From the NCBI RefSeq assembly GCF_031679605.1, contig NZ_CP117522.1, positions 2,108,001-2,172,000 of the forward strand: a stretch of 64,000 nucleotides of DNA, read 5' to 3'. Origin of the DNA: Streptomyces luomodiensis. Lineage in GTDB: Bacteria; Actinomycetota; Actinomycetes; Streptomycetales; Streptomycetaceae. The notes under the pieces were generated by a model, which worked only from the letters and a program-made list of their open reading frames with translations, was not told the origin of the DNA and searched no databases. A program made the position numbers and the translations under genes. Of this stretch, positions 27,063 through 36,360 are shown in pieces. The first letter of the stretch is position 1; each line of letters opens with the position of its first letter.

Positions 27063-27099
27063 GCCCCCACCGGGGCGGATGACATTCTCGGCAAGCGCA
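27063..27099. repeat. Solo terminal-repeat scar of the rve-type insertion sequence
   Basis: The stretch CCCACCGGGGCGGATGACAT followed by CGGCAAGCGCA matches the end of the copies at 22698 and 34260-34324 with a handful of changes. No transposase DNA is attached. It marks a former insertion or one-ended event downstream of the dehydrogenase gene. Confidence 0.5.
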
Positions 27100-27157
27100 G
27101 GGGCACCTTGCTGGTCAGTCCGCCCCGGGCAGGGCGTGCGTCTTGAGCGGACGGCCG

Positions 27158-28090
27158 TCAGGGGTGAAGGACGACCTTGATGGCTCCGGAGGCCCGGTCA
27201 CCGGCCACGCGGAAGGCCTCTGCGGCTTCGTCGAGGGGGAAGCGGTGGGTGATGACGGTCTGCGCGATCGTGGGGTTGCCGGCGAGCAGCGCTGCGGCCT
27301 GTTCGGCGTCGCGGATGCCGTCGTGCCGGCTGTAGGCGATGGAGTGGACGTAGGTGAGTTCCTTCACCAGGCTGACGACGCCTGGAATGGGGACGGTGTG
27401 CTGGTATACGCCCAGCAGCACGACGCGCCCCCCGCGGCGGGTCAGCTCGGCGCACCGGGCGAGCCCGGCCTCGCTGCCTGCGGCGTCGATCACGACATCG
27501 TAGGCGCCTTCGGCCGAACCGACTTCGAGGCGTTCCGCCGCGATCCTCTGGTGCTTGTGGCGCACCTCGATATCCACGTCAAAGCCGCGCTGCCGGATCG
27601 CGGCCGCGGCCAGCAGCCCGATGCTGCCGCCGCCGACGACCGCCACCCGCTCCCCCGGCGTGAGCGCCGCGCTGCGGACACCGTGCCAGGCCACCGACGC
27701 CGGCTCCACAAGGCAGGCGTCGCGTACGTCCAGGCCGTCCGGAAGCGGGACAAGCATGTTCTCGGGAACCGTCACGGCATCGCTCATGCCGCCGTCCCGG
27801 AAGATCCCGAGCGTTCCGTGCTCCGGGGCGATGCACCGCTGGACGTGGCCGGCGCGGCATTGGTCGCACTCTCCGCAGTAAACCGTGGGCTCGACGGCGT
27901 AGCACCGGCCGTCGGCCGCGGTGCCGGCGAACTCGTGACCGTAGGTGTAGCCCTGGACGCCACCGGCCGCGAAGTTCACGTCGGTCCCGCAGATGCCCGC
28001 CGAGGCGACGGTGAGGCGCACCCCGGGCGCTTCCGGTTCGTCGGCCTCGACCACGAGGATGCCCTGATCGGTGTTGCGTACTGCGCGCAT
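27158..28090 (-). CDS. Zinc-binding medium-chain alcohol dehydrogenase
   Basis: 310 residues. Catalytic zinc region GICGTDVNF and YGHEFAG; structural zinc cysteines in YCGECDQCRAGHVQRC; NAD(P)-binding AVVGGGSIGLLAAAA; C-terminal lobe ending SGAIKVVLHP. These enzymes oxidise alcohols or polyols to carbonyls; the substrate is unknown. It is somewhat short for the family (usually about 340). It is divergent from a TetR gene with a palindrome between, so it is probably controlled by it. Confidence 0.85.
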   Translation of the reverse strand: MRAVRNTDQGILVVEADEPEAPGVRLTVASAGICGTDVNFAAGGVQGYTYGHEFAGTAADGRCYAVEPTVYCGECDQCRAGHVQRCIAPEHGTLGIFRDGGMSDAVTVPENMLVPLPDGLDVRDACLVEPASVAWHGVRSAALTPGERVAVVGGGSIGLLAAAAIRQRGFDVDIEVRHKHQRIAAERLEVGSAEGAYDVVIDAAGSEAGLARCAELTRRGGRVVLLGVYQHTVPIPGVVSLVKELTYVHSIAYSRHDGIRDAEQAAALLAGNPTIAQTVITHRFPLDEAAEAFRVAGDRASGAIKVVLHP

Positions 28091-28109
28091 GGTGACCTTT
28101 CGACCTTCC

Positions 28110-28158
28110 GTTATGCGAACGCCGTTAGCTTATGTTAAGTGAAAGACGTTCGCCTAAC
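28110..28158. promoter_or_regulatory. Divergent promoter with 12-bp inverted repeat, likely TetR operator
   Basis: GTTATGCGAACG at 28110-28121 and CGTTCGCCTAAC at 28147-28158 are inverted repeats with one mismatch, separated by an AT-rich 25 bp (TTAGCTTATGTTAAG) that could hold a -10 element. It lies between the dehydrogenase and TetR starts. Confidence 0.7.
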
Positions 28159-28185
28159 GCCTATCCTTGTCCGGTGCATGAACCA

Positions 28186-28971
28186 ATGACGACAGCCACG
28201 GCAGGCGAGCCGCCGCCAGCGGACCCGGAGAAGGGCCAGCGGACCGAACCGAGGCCGGGCACGGCGGCCTGGTGGCTTGCCCGGGAGAGCGAACCCGCCC
28301 GGCAGCGGCGGCGCAGGTCACTGACGCTCGATGCCGTCCTCGACGCGGCCATGGACCTGCTCGACACGCGTGGGGCAGCCGCGCTGACGATGCGCAACAT
28401 CGCCGATGCGCTCGGCTGCACGCAGGCGTCCCTCTACCGCCACGTGCGCAACCGTGAGGAACTGGTGACCCTGCTGGTCGACCGGGCAGTCGGCCTGGCG
28501 AGTGCGGCCCCGCCCGACGACCTGGACTGGGCCGAGAAGGCGGCGTGGTCCTCACGCAGGTTCCGCGAGCACCTGCTCCGGCACCCCGGCGTGGCCTCGC
28601 TCCTTCGCGGGACCGAGCGGCTCGGTCCCAACTCGCTGGCCGGGGTGCAGTACTCCCTCGAACTGTTCATCGGCGCCGGCCTCAGCCCCCGGCTCGCGTC
28701 CGCCGCCGCATCGTCGCTGGCCACCTTCGTCATCGGCTCAGTGCACCTCAACCTGGGCCTGGACATGTCGAATCCCGAGGAGAGCCGTCACCGACGCCTG
28801 CTGTACCGCTCCCGAGACGCCGCGGCCTTCCCGCTGCTCGTCCAGCACGCCGACACCCTCGCGGAGGTGAGCAGCGACGACGAGTTCGAGGTCGGCCTCA
28901 CCGCATTGCTGACCGGCTTCCGCTCCCTGCTTGCCAACGGCCTCCTCGAACCCCCCAGCGACGTCCAATAG
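28186..28971 (+). CDS. TetR-family regulator
   Basis: 261 residues from ATG 28186; GTG 28174 is an alternative. After an unusually long Pro/Arg-rich N-terminal tail of about 45 residues comes the HTH (LTMRNIADALGCTQASLYRHV). The ligand domain (GVQYSLELFIGAGLSPRLAS) is of the TetR_C group that follows such HTHs. Divergent from the zinc dehydrogenase; probable autoregulator and repressor through the palindrome between the genes. Confidence 0.8.
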   Translation: MTTATAGEPPPADPEKGQRTEPRPGTAAWWLARESEPARQRRRRSLTLDAVLDAAMDLLDTRGAAALTMRNIADALGCTQASLYRHVRNREELVTLLVDRAVGLASAAPPDDLDWAEKAAWSSRRFREHLLRHPGVASLLRGTERLGPNSLAGVQYSLELFIGAGLSPRLASAAASSLATFVIGSVHLNLGLDMSNPEESRHRRLLYRSRDAAAFPLLVQHADTLAEVSSDDEFEVGLTALLTGFRSLLANGLLEPPSDVQ

Positions 28972-29059
28972 CTCGCCCCACTGTCGGTCTCGGGGTTCTC
29001 CCCGGTACGGCCGGATACTTCCCCGCCTTCGGCCGGTTCGGTCAGCTGAGAACTTCACC

Positions 29060-29370
29060 CCCTGTCCGCTGGTGGCCCGGGTGAGCCGGTAGCTGTCACC
29101 CTGGGTGACGACATGTGAGCGTGGTGCACGAGCCGGTCGACCGTCGCGGTGGCCGGGATCTTGGGCATCCGCATGCGGAGCGGTGGAGATTGCTGCTGAC
29201 CGCGGTCGGGCGTCGCTCGCAGGGGGCGTCGACCAGGCGGCAGAAGCCCTCGGCGGCGTCCGGGGAGGCGGGCAGGCGCCCGATGCCGTCGATGATGATC
29301 AGGTCGGAGCGGACAACCTTCGCGAGAGCTCGGGCGATGGAGTCGGGCGCGTTCCCACCAGGAGCGAAGG
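29060..29370 (-). pseudogene. IS21 IstB helper ATPase fragment
   Basis: Minus-strand pieces in more than one frame read VVRSDLIIIDGIGRLPASPD, AAEGFCRLVDAPCERR and ATATVDRLVHHAH, the Walker B region and C-terminus of IstB. The N-terminus with Walker A is absent and at least two frameshifts are present. Confidence 0.65.
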
Positions 29371-29375
29371 AAGCC

Positions 29376-29417
29376 CCGTCGGGGCAGGGTGACCAAATGG
29401 GTCCCCTGCCCCGACGG
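29376..29417 (-). terminator. Strong hairpin downstream of the LPMO gene
   Basis: CCGTCGGGGCAGGG (29376-29389) and CCCTGCCCCGACGG (29404-29417) form a perfect 14-bp stem with a 14-base loop. It lies about 70 bases beyond the LPMO stop, as expected for its terminator. No T-tract, as usual in Streptomyces. Confidence 0.65.
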
Positions 29418-29487
29418 AGCTCGGCCGGCCGGGCGGCGGGTTACCGGCGCCCGGCGGAGACCGGTGCCGTGTGCGGCGCTCCCCTGC

Positions 29488-30162
29488 TCAGCCGAAGTTC
29501 ACGTCGCTGCACCACATGTAGGCCTGGTCGGTGTGCGAGGCCTGCCAGATCACGAACAGGATGTGGTGTCCGGTGTAGCCGGAGGTGCTGACGTTGAACG
29601 TGTAGTCCGTCGCCGGGCCGAAGCGGCCGGTCTGCGTGATGAAGTCGAGGTTGCCCCAGCCCAGGGTCTGGGTCTTGGGGTCGAAGCCCTGCTTGCTCAC
29701 GTAGGCCTTGAAGTAGTCGGCACCGTGGGACGCCTGGTCGTGCACGTGCACCGAGAAGTTGTTGCCGACGGTGGTCGTCTTCCACTGCCCGGGCTTGTCC
29801 AGGCTGGCGTTCCTCGAGAGGTTGTTGCTGCAGAGCGTCCCGTTGGGGGTCTGCGACTCGAACTGGCCACCGAGGCCGTCGCGGAGCGCGCTCATCCAGT
29901 TCCACATGGTGTCGGAGTTGGCCTGGAAGGCCTGCCAACACATGGGGTCCTCGGTCTGCATGGCCGGGTTCATGTGGTCGCCACCCCACTTTTCCCAGCA
30001 GTGGTACGCGCGGGAGGCGGGGCCGACGACGGAGCCGTGAGCCTGGGCGGGGGCCGACCAGCTCAGTGCGCCGACAACCACGGCGAACAGCATGGCGAGC
30101 GCCTGGAAAGGCCGGCGGAGGGCCGACCGGGAACGCCCGGTTAATGGGCTCTGTTTGCGCAC
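29488..30162 (-). CDS. Secreted AA10 lytic polysaccharide monooxygenase
   Basis: 224 residues. A Sec/Tat-type signal (RRPFQALAMLFAVVVGALSW) ends at AQA, giving a mature N-terminal His (HGSVVGPASRAYHCW). That His is one half of the copper histidine brace that cleaves chitin or cellulose oxidatively. The AA10 core runs to the end (CSDVNFG); no carbohydrate-binding module is attached. GTG start at 30162 chosen because GGAAGGAG lies eight bases upstream; ATG 30195 would place the start inside the operator. Regulation by CebR-type repressor is indicated by the box upstream. Substrate cannot be told from sequence alone. Confidence 0.9.
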   Translation of the reverse strand: MRKQSPLTGRSRSALRRPFQALAMLFAVVVGALSWSAPAQAHGSVVGPASRAYHCWEKWGGDHMNPAMQTEDPMCWQAFQANSDTMWNWMSALRDGLGGQFESQTPNGTLCSNNLSRNASLDKPGQWKTTTVGNNFSVHVHDQASHGADYFKAYVSKQGFDPKTQTLGWGNLDFITQTGRFGPATDYTFNVSTSGYTGHHILFVIWQASHTDQAYMWCSDVNFG

Positions 30163-30194
30163 GTGGGGGAACTCCTTCCAGTTGAAAGACACCA

Positions 30195-30208
30195 TGGGAG
30201 CGCTCCCA
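30195..30208. promoter_or_regulatory. CebR-type operator (14-bp palindrome)
   Basis: TGGGAGCGCTCCCA, the exact consensus palindrome bound by the LacI-family cellobiose repressor CebR in streptomycetes, sits 32 bases upstream of the LPMO start codon. Confidence 0.85.
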
Positions 30209-30500
30209 ACGTACGACTTCTGAGTGAAATGTCAATGAAACGAACGGAGTCCCTCTCCGCCGACGCGAAGGTCCTCGTCGCGGGCTCCTCTGCGGAGGCC
30301 AACTTCTCCGTCAGTCTCACCTGGCACAGCAGCCCCGCCGGTTCGGACGCGGTGCCGGAAACCGTACCCGGCCCGGATTCCGCGGGCCGAGGTCCGGCGG
30401 GCGGCCCCGACTCCAGTGGCTGAGTCCCGCGGGACAGACCGAGGCCCGCCTTCGCACTGCCAGCACCCTCCCGCTCCCGTTACCGCTCCGAGGAGGCCCC

Positions 30501-33151
30501 GTGTACGACGAGAACGAATCCGGCCGAACTGCGGCCGGAGCCGGGCGCGGCGAACACGAGGACGCCGACACCGTCCTCGCCGCCGGGACGGTCCGCCTCC
30601 GGGACGGGCACGGCGACTCTGCCGGTACCGGATTCCTCGTCGGCGACGGGCCCGTCCTCACCTGCGCCCATGTGGTGTGCGACGCGCTCGGGAAACCCCG
30701 CGACACCGAGGTGCTTGCCGGGGCCCGTGTCACCCTCGATATGCCGCTCCTCGCAGGGCCGGGAGCCCCGGGGCATGACATCGCAGCAGAGGTGGCGCAC
30801 TGGGTACCGATCCGGGAGGACCGGAGCGGCGATGTGGCCGTGCTTCGGCTGCTCGCACCGGCACCGGGGGCGCGGCCGCTGCCGACCAGCCTGTCCCGGC
30901 GTCTGTGGGAACACGGGTCCCGCATCGTCGGCTTCACCGGGCGCTCCGACCGGCCCGTGTGGCAGCGGGGCAGTCTCCTCGGCCCTGCTGGGGAGAGGCT
31001 GGGTCCAGCTGTCCCGGGCCGACGGGCAGACGGTCCGTGTCACCGGCGGTTTCAGCGGCAGCCCGGTCTGGGACAACGCCCTCGGCGCCGTCGTCGGCAT
31101 GATCGTGGCCGCGGAGCCGGTTCGGGACGACCAGCAGGCGTACATGCTGCACCTCGGGGCGCTCGCCGACGAGATCCCTGCTCTCGCCGAGGCGTTCCCG
31201 GTCCCAACGCCCTTCCGTGGTCTGGAGCCCTTCCGCGAGGAGGACGCCGACGTCTTCTTCGGCCGCGAGGAGGACACGGAGACCGTGGTCAGGGCATTGC
31301 GCGGGGAGCGTGCAGCGGTGACGTTGTGCGGACCCTCGGGGTGCGGCAAGTCCTCCCTCGCCCTCGCGGGAGTGGCGCCCGTCATGCGCCGTGCCGGCCA
31401 CGAGGTGGTGGTCGTCCACTGCGGCCGGACCTCCCGTCCGGTGGGCGCCCTGGCGGTCGAGCTCCTCGAACTGGCACGCCAGGAACGGTTCGGGCCCCCG
31501 CGCGCCATCGCTGTCGAGCGGGTCGTCACCTGGCTGACCGGGGCAGGCCTCGCGGACACGGTCCACCGGCTCACCGGCAGTGCCACCACCGACCTCCTCG
31601 TCGTACTGGACCAGGCCGAGGCTCTGCTCGACCTGCCCGAGGGGGACCTCACGGCCCTCTTGTCGGTGCTTTTCCCCGCCCGGCGCACCGCCGGGATGCG
31701 GGTGCTGCTCACCTTGCGCGCCGACTTCATTGACGCTGCCCTCAGCCACGAGCATCTCGGCCCGGTGCTGAAACGGGGAGCCGTCCTGCCGCTGACCCCG
31801 ATGACCCAGGAGCAGCTCCACGCCGTCATCACCCGCCCCGTGGACCGCGTCCCCGGTGTCTCCTACGAACCGGGGCTGGCCCGCCGCATCCTCGAGGACG
31901 CCGGCAGTGAGCCCGGCGCTCCGCAACGCATTGTTGCGCCGGTACGCCTCGGTCAAGGAAAAGGCATGGATCCTGTCGGGCGTCGAAGGAAAGATCGACA
32001 GCGTCGCCATGAGCGCGAACGGCGCGGTGACTCTGGCGACCTCCGATACCCGGCGCGCGACCCTGTTCCTGCGTACGAAGCAGGGCAAGGTGCGCCAGGT
32101 CAACCTTTGCCTTCGTCCCAACGTCCTGAAACCCACGGTCAGTCTGGACGGCCAGCGCATCGCCTATGTGCGCGACGAGGACCGAGCTGTTGTCTGGCAC
32201 GATGTCACACCCACGGCGCCGTACCCGGTCGGGCCTGCGCATCTGCTCAAAGGCCCGCCGGTAAAGGCCAAGCCGGATGACGGGGGCAACCTGCGCAAGC
32301 TGATCGACTTCTCGCGCACGTCCCGCTACCTCGTCGAAGCAGCGGCCGATTCCGCGACGTTCCCAGTACGTGTCTGGGATCCGAAGACGGGGCGCCGGCA
32401 CGACCTGCCGAAGAACATCCCCGGGATCAAGTCCATCTGGTTCGGCCCGGACGACACCACACTGGTGGCCATGGGGGCCACCGCGTCCCAAACCGATGCG
32501 ATGGACACGGTCGACATCCGAACCGGTACGCGGCGGCGCCTCGTCAGGGATGGCCGGGAAAGCGGTGTGTCGGGGGACGGAAGCGTGGCCGTCACCTGCC
32601 ACCAGGGGGACGGCGAGTCCTCGGCCAACGCCCTGTACCAGACGGTGCGAGTGGCGGACCGACGGGTTCTGCGCAGTTACCGAGCCGACACCACCTCGTG
32701 CGGACCTGCGGTTCTTGACGCCATGGGCGACCGGTTCGTCCTGCCCGATTACGGAGACACCTGGGAAGTCGTCAGCGTCGACGGCGACGACAGACCACGA
32801 GAAGTCATCGCTCCTTCACGCGTGTCCACAGACATCACCCCTGAACGATTCCTGCTCGGCTCCGAGAAAGAGCCTGTCCTGGCCTTCAAGGGCGACAGTT
32901 CGATCTCCGGGCAAACCCTGGTGAGCGCCGACGGAGACACAGCCTACGGCGTGCCGAGACTGCTCGGGGACGGACGCACGGTGCTCGTCCGCCTCGGAGA
33001 GAAGGGCGACTCGCTGCGCGTCATGGAGACCGAGGGCGACAACCGAGACCTGGCCACAGTGTCCGTCAAGGCCAAGACACCGCCTGCCAAGGAACAGGTC
33101 ATCGCGATCAACAAGGCCGAGACGCTGATGGCGGACGTGATCCACCCCTAG
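30501..33151 (+). pseudogene. Trypsin-like protease - STAND ATPase - propeller conflict protein, frameshifted and 3'-truncated
   Basis: Three frames together encode one architecture. N-terminal serine protease: His in VLTCAHVV, Asp in DVAVLRLL, Ser in GGFSGSPVWD. Central nSTAND-type NTPase: TPFRGLEPFREEDADVFFGR, Walker A GPSGCGKSSLA, Walker B LLVVLDQAE. C-terminal propeller-like region starting EKAWILSGVEGKIDSVAM. The protease frame shifts near 30990, and a second shift near 31915 coincides with loss of the end of the STAND module. The final stop (TAG) lies within the left end of the IS982-type element, so the 3' end of the gene is gone. In actinomycetes such proteins are proposed immune or self-nonself effectors. 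This copy is dead unless repaired. Confidence 0.75.
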
Positions 33152-34131
33152 ACGAGTAGTTCCGAATGCGGGGTTCACGAACGCGGGGAGGGTGTCCAAC
33201 ATCGGGTTGTGACGACCGAGTTAGACACCCTCTTGACCGCACTGTATGTGCACATCGACGACCGCTTGAAGACCTCGCGGTGGCGTGGTCGGCCGCCCCG
33301 GCTGACCGACGCAGAACTGATCACCCTGGCCGTGGCCCAGGCCATGCTGGGCTTTCACTGCGAGGCTCGCTGGCTGCGCTTCGCCCACGCCCACCTGCAC
33401 GGGCTGTTCCCCTACCTGCCACAGCGGCCCGCCTACAACAAGCGTCTGCGGGCCGCCCTGGGTCTGGTCAAGCAGGCCATCCGGTCCCTGGCCAGCGACT
33501 GCGACCTGTGGCTGGACCCGGTGTGGATCGTGGACTCCACGCCCGTTGAGTGCGCTCGCTCGCGTGAGACCGTGAAACGCTCCGACCTGGCTGGATGGGC
33601 CAACTACGGCTACTGCCGATCCCACTCACGCTTCTACTGGGGCCTGAAGCTGCACCTGGTGTGCACCCCGGCCGGTCTGCCCGTCGCGTGGGCTCTGGCT
33701 GACCCCAAGATCGACGAGCGGCAGGTGCTGGCCGCGCTGATCGACAATGAACCGCACCTGGCCGCTGACCGTCCGGGCCTGCTGATCCTGGCTGACAAGG
33801 GCTACATCGCCGCCGAACTGGACCGCTTCCTGGCCGCCCGCGGCATCCAGCTGCTACGGCCCTCCTACCGCAACCGCGGCACCCCGCGGCCGGGAGAGGG
33901 CCTGCTCAAGACGGTGCGCCAGCTGATCGAGTCGGTCAACGACACCCTCAAGGGCCAGCTCGACCTGGAACAGCATGGCGGCCGGACCATCGAAGGCGTC
34001 GGCGTCCGCGTGGCTCAGCGGATCCTAGCGATGACCTGCGCGATATGGCAGAACCGCAGCATCGGCGCACCCATCACCCGCTCACTGATCGCCTACGACC
34101 ACTGAGCCATATCGGAACTACTCGTCTAGGG
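33146..34131 (+). mobile_element. IS982-type insertion sequence
   Basis: Perfect terminal inverted repeats of about 20 bp (CCCTAGACGAGTAGTTCCGA) bound an intact transposase gene, about 985 bp in all. It truncates the STAND gene on its left and supplies that gene's stop codon. No target duplication is evident. Confidence 0.85.
33209..34105 (+). CDS. IS982-family transposase, intact
   Basis: 298 residues. The N-terminus (LDTLLTALYVHIDDRLK) and DDE-type core (WIVDSTPVECARSRETVKRS, GLLILADKGYIAAELDRFL, IESVNDTLKGQLDLEQHGG) match IS982 transposases. Start and stop lie just inside the inverted repeats, so it is probably functional. Confidence 0.85.
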   Translation: MTTELDTLLTALYVHIDDRLKTSRWRGRPPRLTDAELITLAVAQAMLGFHCEARWLRFAHAHLHGLFPYLPQRPAYNKRLRAALGLVKQAIRSLASDCDLWLDPVWIVDSTPVECARSRETVKRSDLAGWANYGYCRSHSRFYWGLKLHLVCTPAGLPVAWALADPKIDERQVLAALIDNEPHLAADRPGLLILADKGYIAAELDRFLAARGIQLLRPSYRNRGTPRPGEGLLKTVRQLIESVNDTLKGQLDLEQHGGRTIEGVGVRVAQRILAMTCAIWQNRSIGAPITRSLIAYDH

Positions 34132-34510
34132 CAGCCGACCGGTCTCCCGCAGGTGGCTGACCTCGTGGACCGGTGTGCCCGTAGTGCGAAAGCCCCGCAC
34201 GTCACCGCTTGAGTTCTAGATGATCGATCTGCGCCAGAGCGTCGGATCGAGCGACCGCGGCCAAGATCTCGGGGACCCGAACAAGCGGTCCCCACCAGGG
34301 CGGATGAGATTTCCGGCAAGGGCAGTGCTTCCGGTTCCTCATCCGTGACCGGGACAGCAAGTTCACCGCCGCGTTTGACGCCGTCTTCGCCGGCAACAGT
34401 ACAGCTGTCATCCCGACCCCGCCGCTTCCAAGAGACCGGTTACGCGCATGCCATTCGGCGCGGGCTGTGCGTATCCATTGTTCGGCGAACGCGTTGGACC
34501 GTGGGCTCTG
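34132..34510. other. Mosaic scar of three insertion-sequence pieces
   Basis: From left to right: unassigned DNA; the end of the rve-type IS of 22698 in reverse (about 34235-34324, ending at TTTCCGGCAAGGGCA); a plus-strand piece of the 48-kb IS transposase (FRFLIRDRDSKFTAAFDAVF); then a piece of the same transposase in the opposite orientation (about 34446-34510, identical or nearly so to 48300-48360). The joins are abrupt. It records nested insertion and inversion or deletion. Confidence 0.7.
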
Positions 34511-34690
34511 TCCTGGAACGGGGTTTCGATGCGGTGACGGTGCGTGAGATCGCGGACCGGGCCGGCGTGACGCCCAAGACGGTCTTCACGCACTTCCCGC
34601 ACAAGAAAGCGCTCGTCTTCGCGGACGAGAAGGAGCGGCACGACCGGTTGGTGGCGGCCGTCCGGGACCGCCGCCGGGGTGACCGGCCTT
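34511..34690 (+). pseudogene. TetR-family DNA-binding domain fragment
   Basis: The frame reads VLERGFDAVTVREIADRAGV then TPKTVFTHFPHKKALVFADE, a complete TetR HTH without start codon or ligand-binding domain. It begins at the IS mosaic and dissolves after about 60 codons. Confidence 0.65.
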
Positions 34691-34787
34691 CGGCTTGGGA
34701 GCCCTGTGTGGTGCAGAGTGCCCGGTTGCGGCACCGCCTTGTTCTCGGGGCGGCGCCGCGGCCTGTGCGCAGGGGATGCCGTGGGCT

Positions 34788-36311
34788 CTACCGGTTCATG
34801 GCGCCGAACCAGCGTGCGGCCGCGTTCTCGAACTCTGCAGGGGGCGGAACGTGTTCGCGGGCCCAGGCCACGACGCCGTCCGGGCGCACGAGCAGGGCGG
34901 TGAAGCCGAGGCTGTTGCGCACCGGGCCGGTGGCGTACTGGATCCGGCCCTGCCACTGCTGCGCCGTAGGGCGCAGTGCCTGATCCGCGGTGAAGTCCAG
35001 CACGACGCCGTGGCCCGTCTGCAGGAGCTCACCGAGCCGGGTGCCGTCCTCGAAGCAGAAGTCCGGGCCGCTGCTGCCGACCAGCGGGTGGCTTTCGCCC
35101 AGGTCGTAGTGGTGGAACAGGCCGGAGGTGCGGCGGTAGACGTGCGTGGTGCCGTCGGTGGTGCGCAACAGGTCGTGGACCAGCCGGCGCAGGGCGGGGG
35201 CGTTGGGGCCCGGGTCCATGGTCGCCACCTGAGCGCGGGACCAGTCCAGGATGGCGGCGCCGATGGGGTGGCGCTCGGTGGTGTAGGTGTCGAGGAGGCC
35301 CTCGGGCGCGGTGCCGTGCAGGGTGGCGGCGAGCTTCCAGCCGAGGTTCATGGCGTCGCCGATACCGAGGTTGAGTCCCTGGCCGCCCAGCGGAGAGTGG
35401 ATGTGGGCGGCGTCGCCGGCGAGCAGGACGCGGCCGTTGCGGTAGGTCGTCACCTGCATGGCCCGGTCGGTGAAGCCGGAGGCGAGGTGCACTTCGTCCA
35501 GGGTCACGTCGGTGCCGGAGACGCGGCGCAGCACGCTCTGCAGGTGTTCGCGGGTCAGCGGCTTGGAGCGGTCGAAGGTGCCGCCGTCGAAGTCCATCAT
35601 GCCCAGGTGCCCTTCGAGGGGCGTGCGCAGGAACATGCCGGTCTCGGTCAGGTTGAAGCCCATGGGCAGCCGGTCGGGGTCGGCGAAGGTGACCTTGGCG
35701 ACGTAGCCGGTGAACAGGGGGTCGGTGCCGACGAAGTCGAACCCGGCCAGCTGGCGCACCGCGCTGCGGCCGCCGTCGCAGCCCACGAGGTACTGCGCGC
35801 GGTACTGCTGCCCGCCCGCGGTGACGACGACGCTCTCGTCGTCCTGGCCCACCGCGGTGACCGGGGCATCCCGGACGATCTCCACACCGAGTGCGGAAGC
35901 CTGCTCGGCCAGCACGGTGGTGACCGCGTCCAGGCTCGTCATGAAACCTTCCATCGCGGGGCTGGGCAGCCGGTAGGGCAGGACGGCGGTGTCGACATCG
36001 GCCGCGTCCAGCGTCATGCCCGCGAAGTGGCTCAGTTCCCGCGGATCGGGCGCCTCGACCGCTTCCGGTTCCGCGCCGACCTTTTGCGGATCGGCGCCGG
36101 ACGCCTTCATGGCCGCTTGGAGCAGGCCGCGCCGGTAGAACGTCTCGGCGGATCCGGCGTTCAGGCCCCGCAGCCCCAGCGGAAGCTCCTTCAGCGGCGG
36201 GTGCGGGTCCTGGTCCCGCTCGAGGACGAGGACGGAACAGCCGGCCAGGGCCAGCTCGTTGGCGGTGAACAGCCCGACCGGGCCGGCCCCCGCGACGATG
36301 ACGTCATGCAT
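34788..36311 (-). CDS. FAD-dependent aromatic hydroxylase (PheA/TfdB-type)
   Basis: 507 residues. FAD fold DVIVAGAGPVGLFTANELAL, middle motif YLVGCDGGRSAVRQLAG, and the GRVLLAGDAAHIHSPLGGQG ribityl motif, followed by the long thioredoxin-like C-terminal region (LGFTALLVRPDGVVAW) of polyketide and phenol hydroxylases. It probably hydroxylates or inactivates an aromatic compound. It is transcribed with, and downstream of, the TetR gene at 36361-37059 (gap 49 bases). Confidence 0.85.
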   Translation of the reverse strand: MHDVIVAGAGPVGLFTANELALAGCSVLVLERDQDPHPPLKELPLGLRGLNAGSAETFYRRGLLQAAMKASGADPQKVGAEPEAVEAPDPRELSHFAGMTLDAADVDTAVLPYRLPSPAMEGFMTSLDAVTTVLAEQASALGVEIVRDAPVTAVGQDDESVVVTAGGQQYRAQYLVGCDGGRSAVRQLAGFDFVGTDPLFTGYVAKVTFADPDRLPMGFNLTETGMFLRTPLEGHLGMMDFDGGTFDRSKPLTREHLQSVLRRVSGTDVTLDEVHLASGFTDRAMQVTTYRNGRVLLAGDAAHIHSPLGGQGLNLGIGDAMNLGWKLAATLHGTAPEGLLDTYTTERHPIGAAILDWSRAQVATMDPGPNAPALRRLVHDLLRTTDGTTHVYRRTSGLFHHYDLGESHPLVGSSGPDFCFEDGTRLGELLQTGHGVVLDFTADQALRPTAQQWQGRIQYATGPVRNSLGFTALLVRPDGVVAWAREHVPPPAEFENAAARWFGAMNR

Positions 36312-36360
36312 GCACGGTGTCCTTTCTCACAACCCTGGCTGGGACTGCCCGGCCAGGGCG

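Noticed and set aside
34345..34983. 212-codon frame that could be called a TetR regulator
   Set aside because: Only the HTH segment is real. Its upstream part is transposase DNA and its downstream part is antisense to the hydroxylase.
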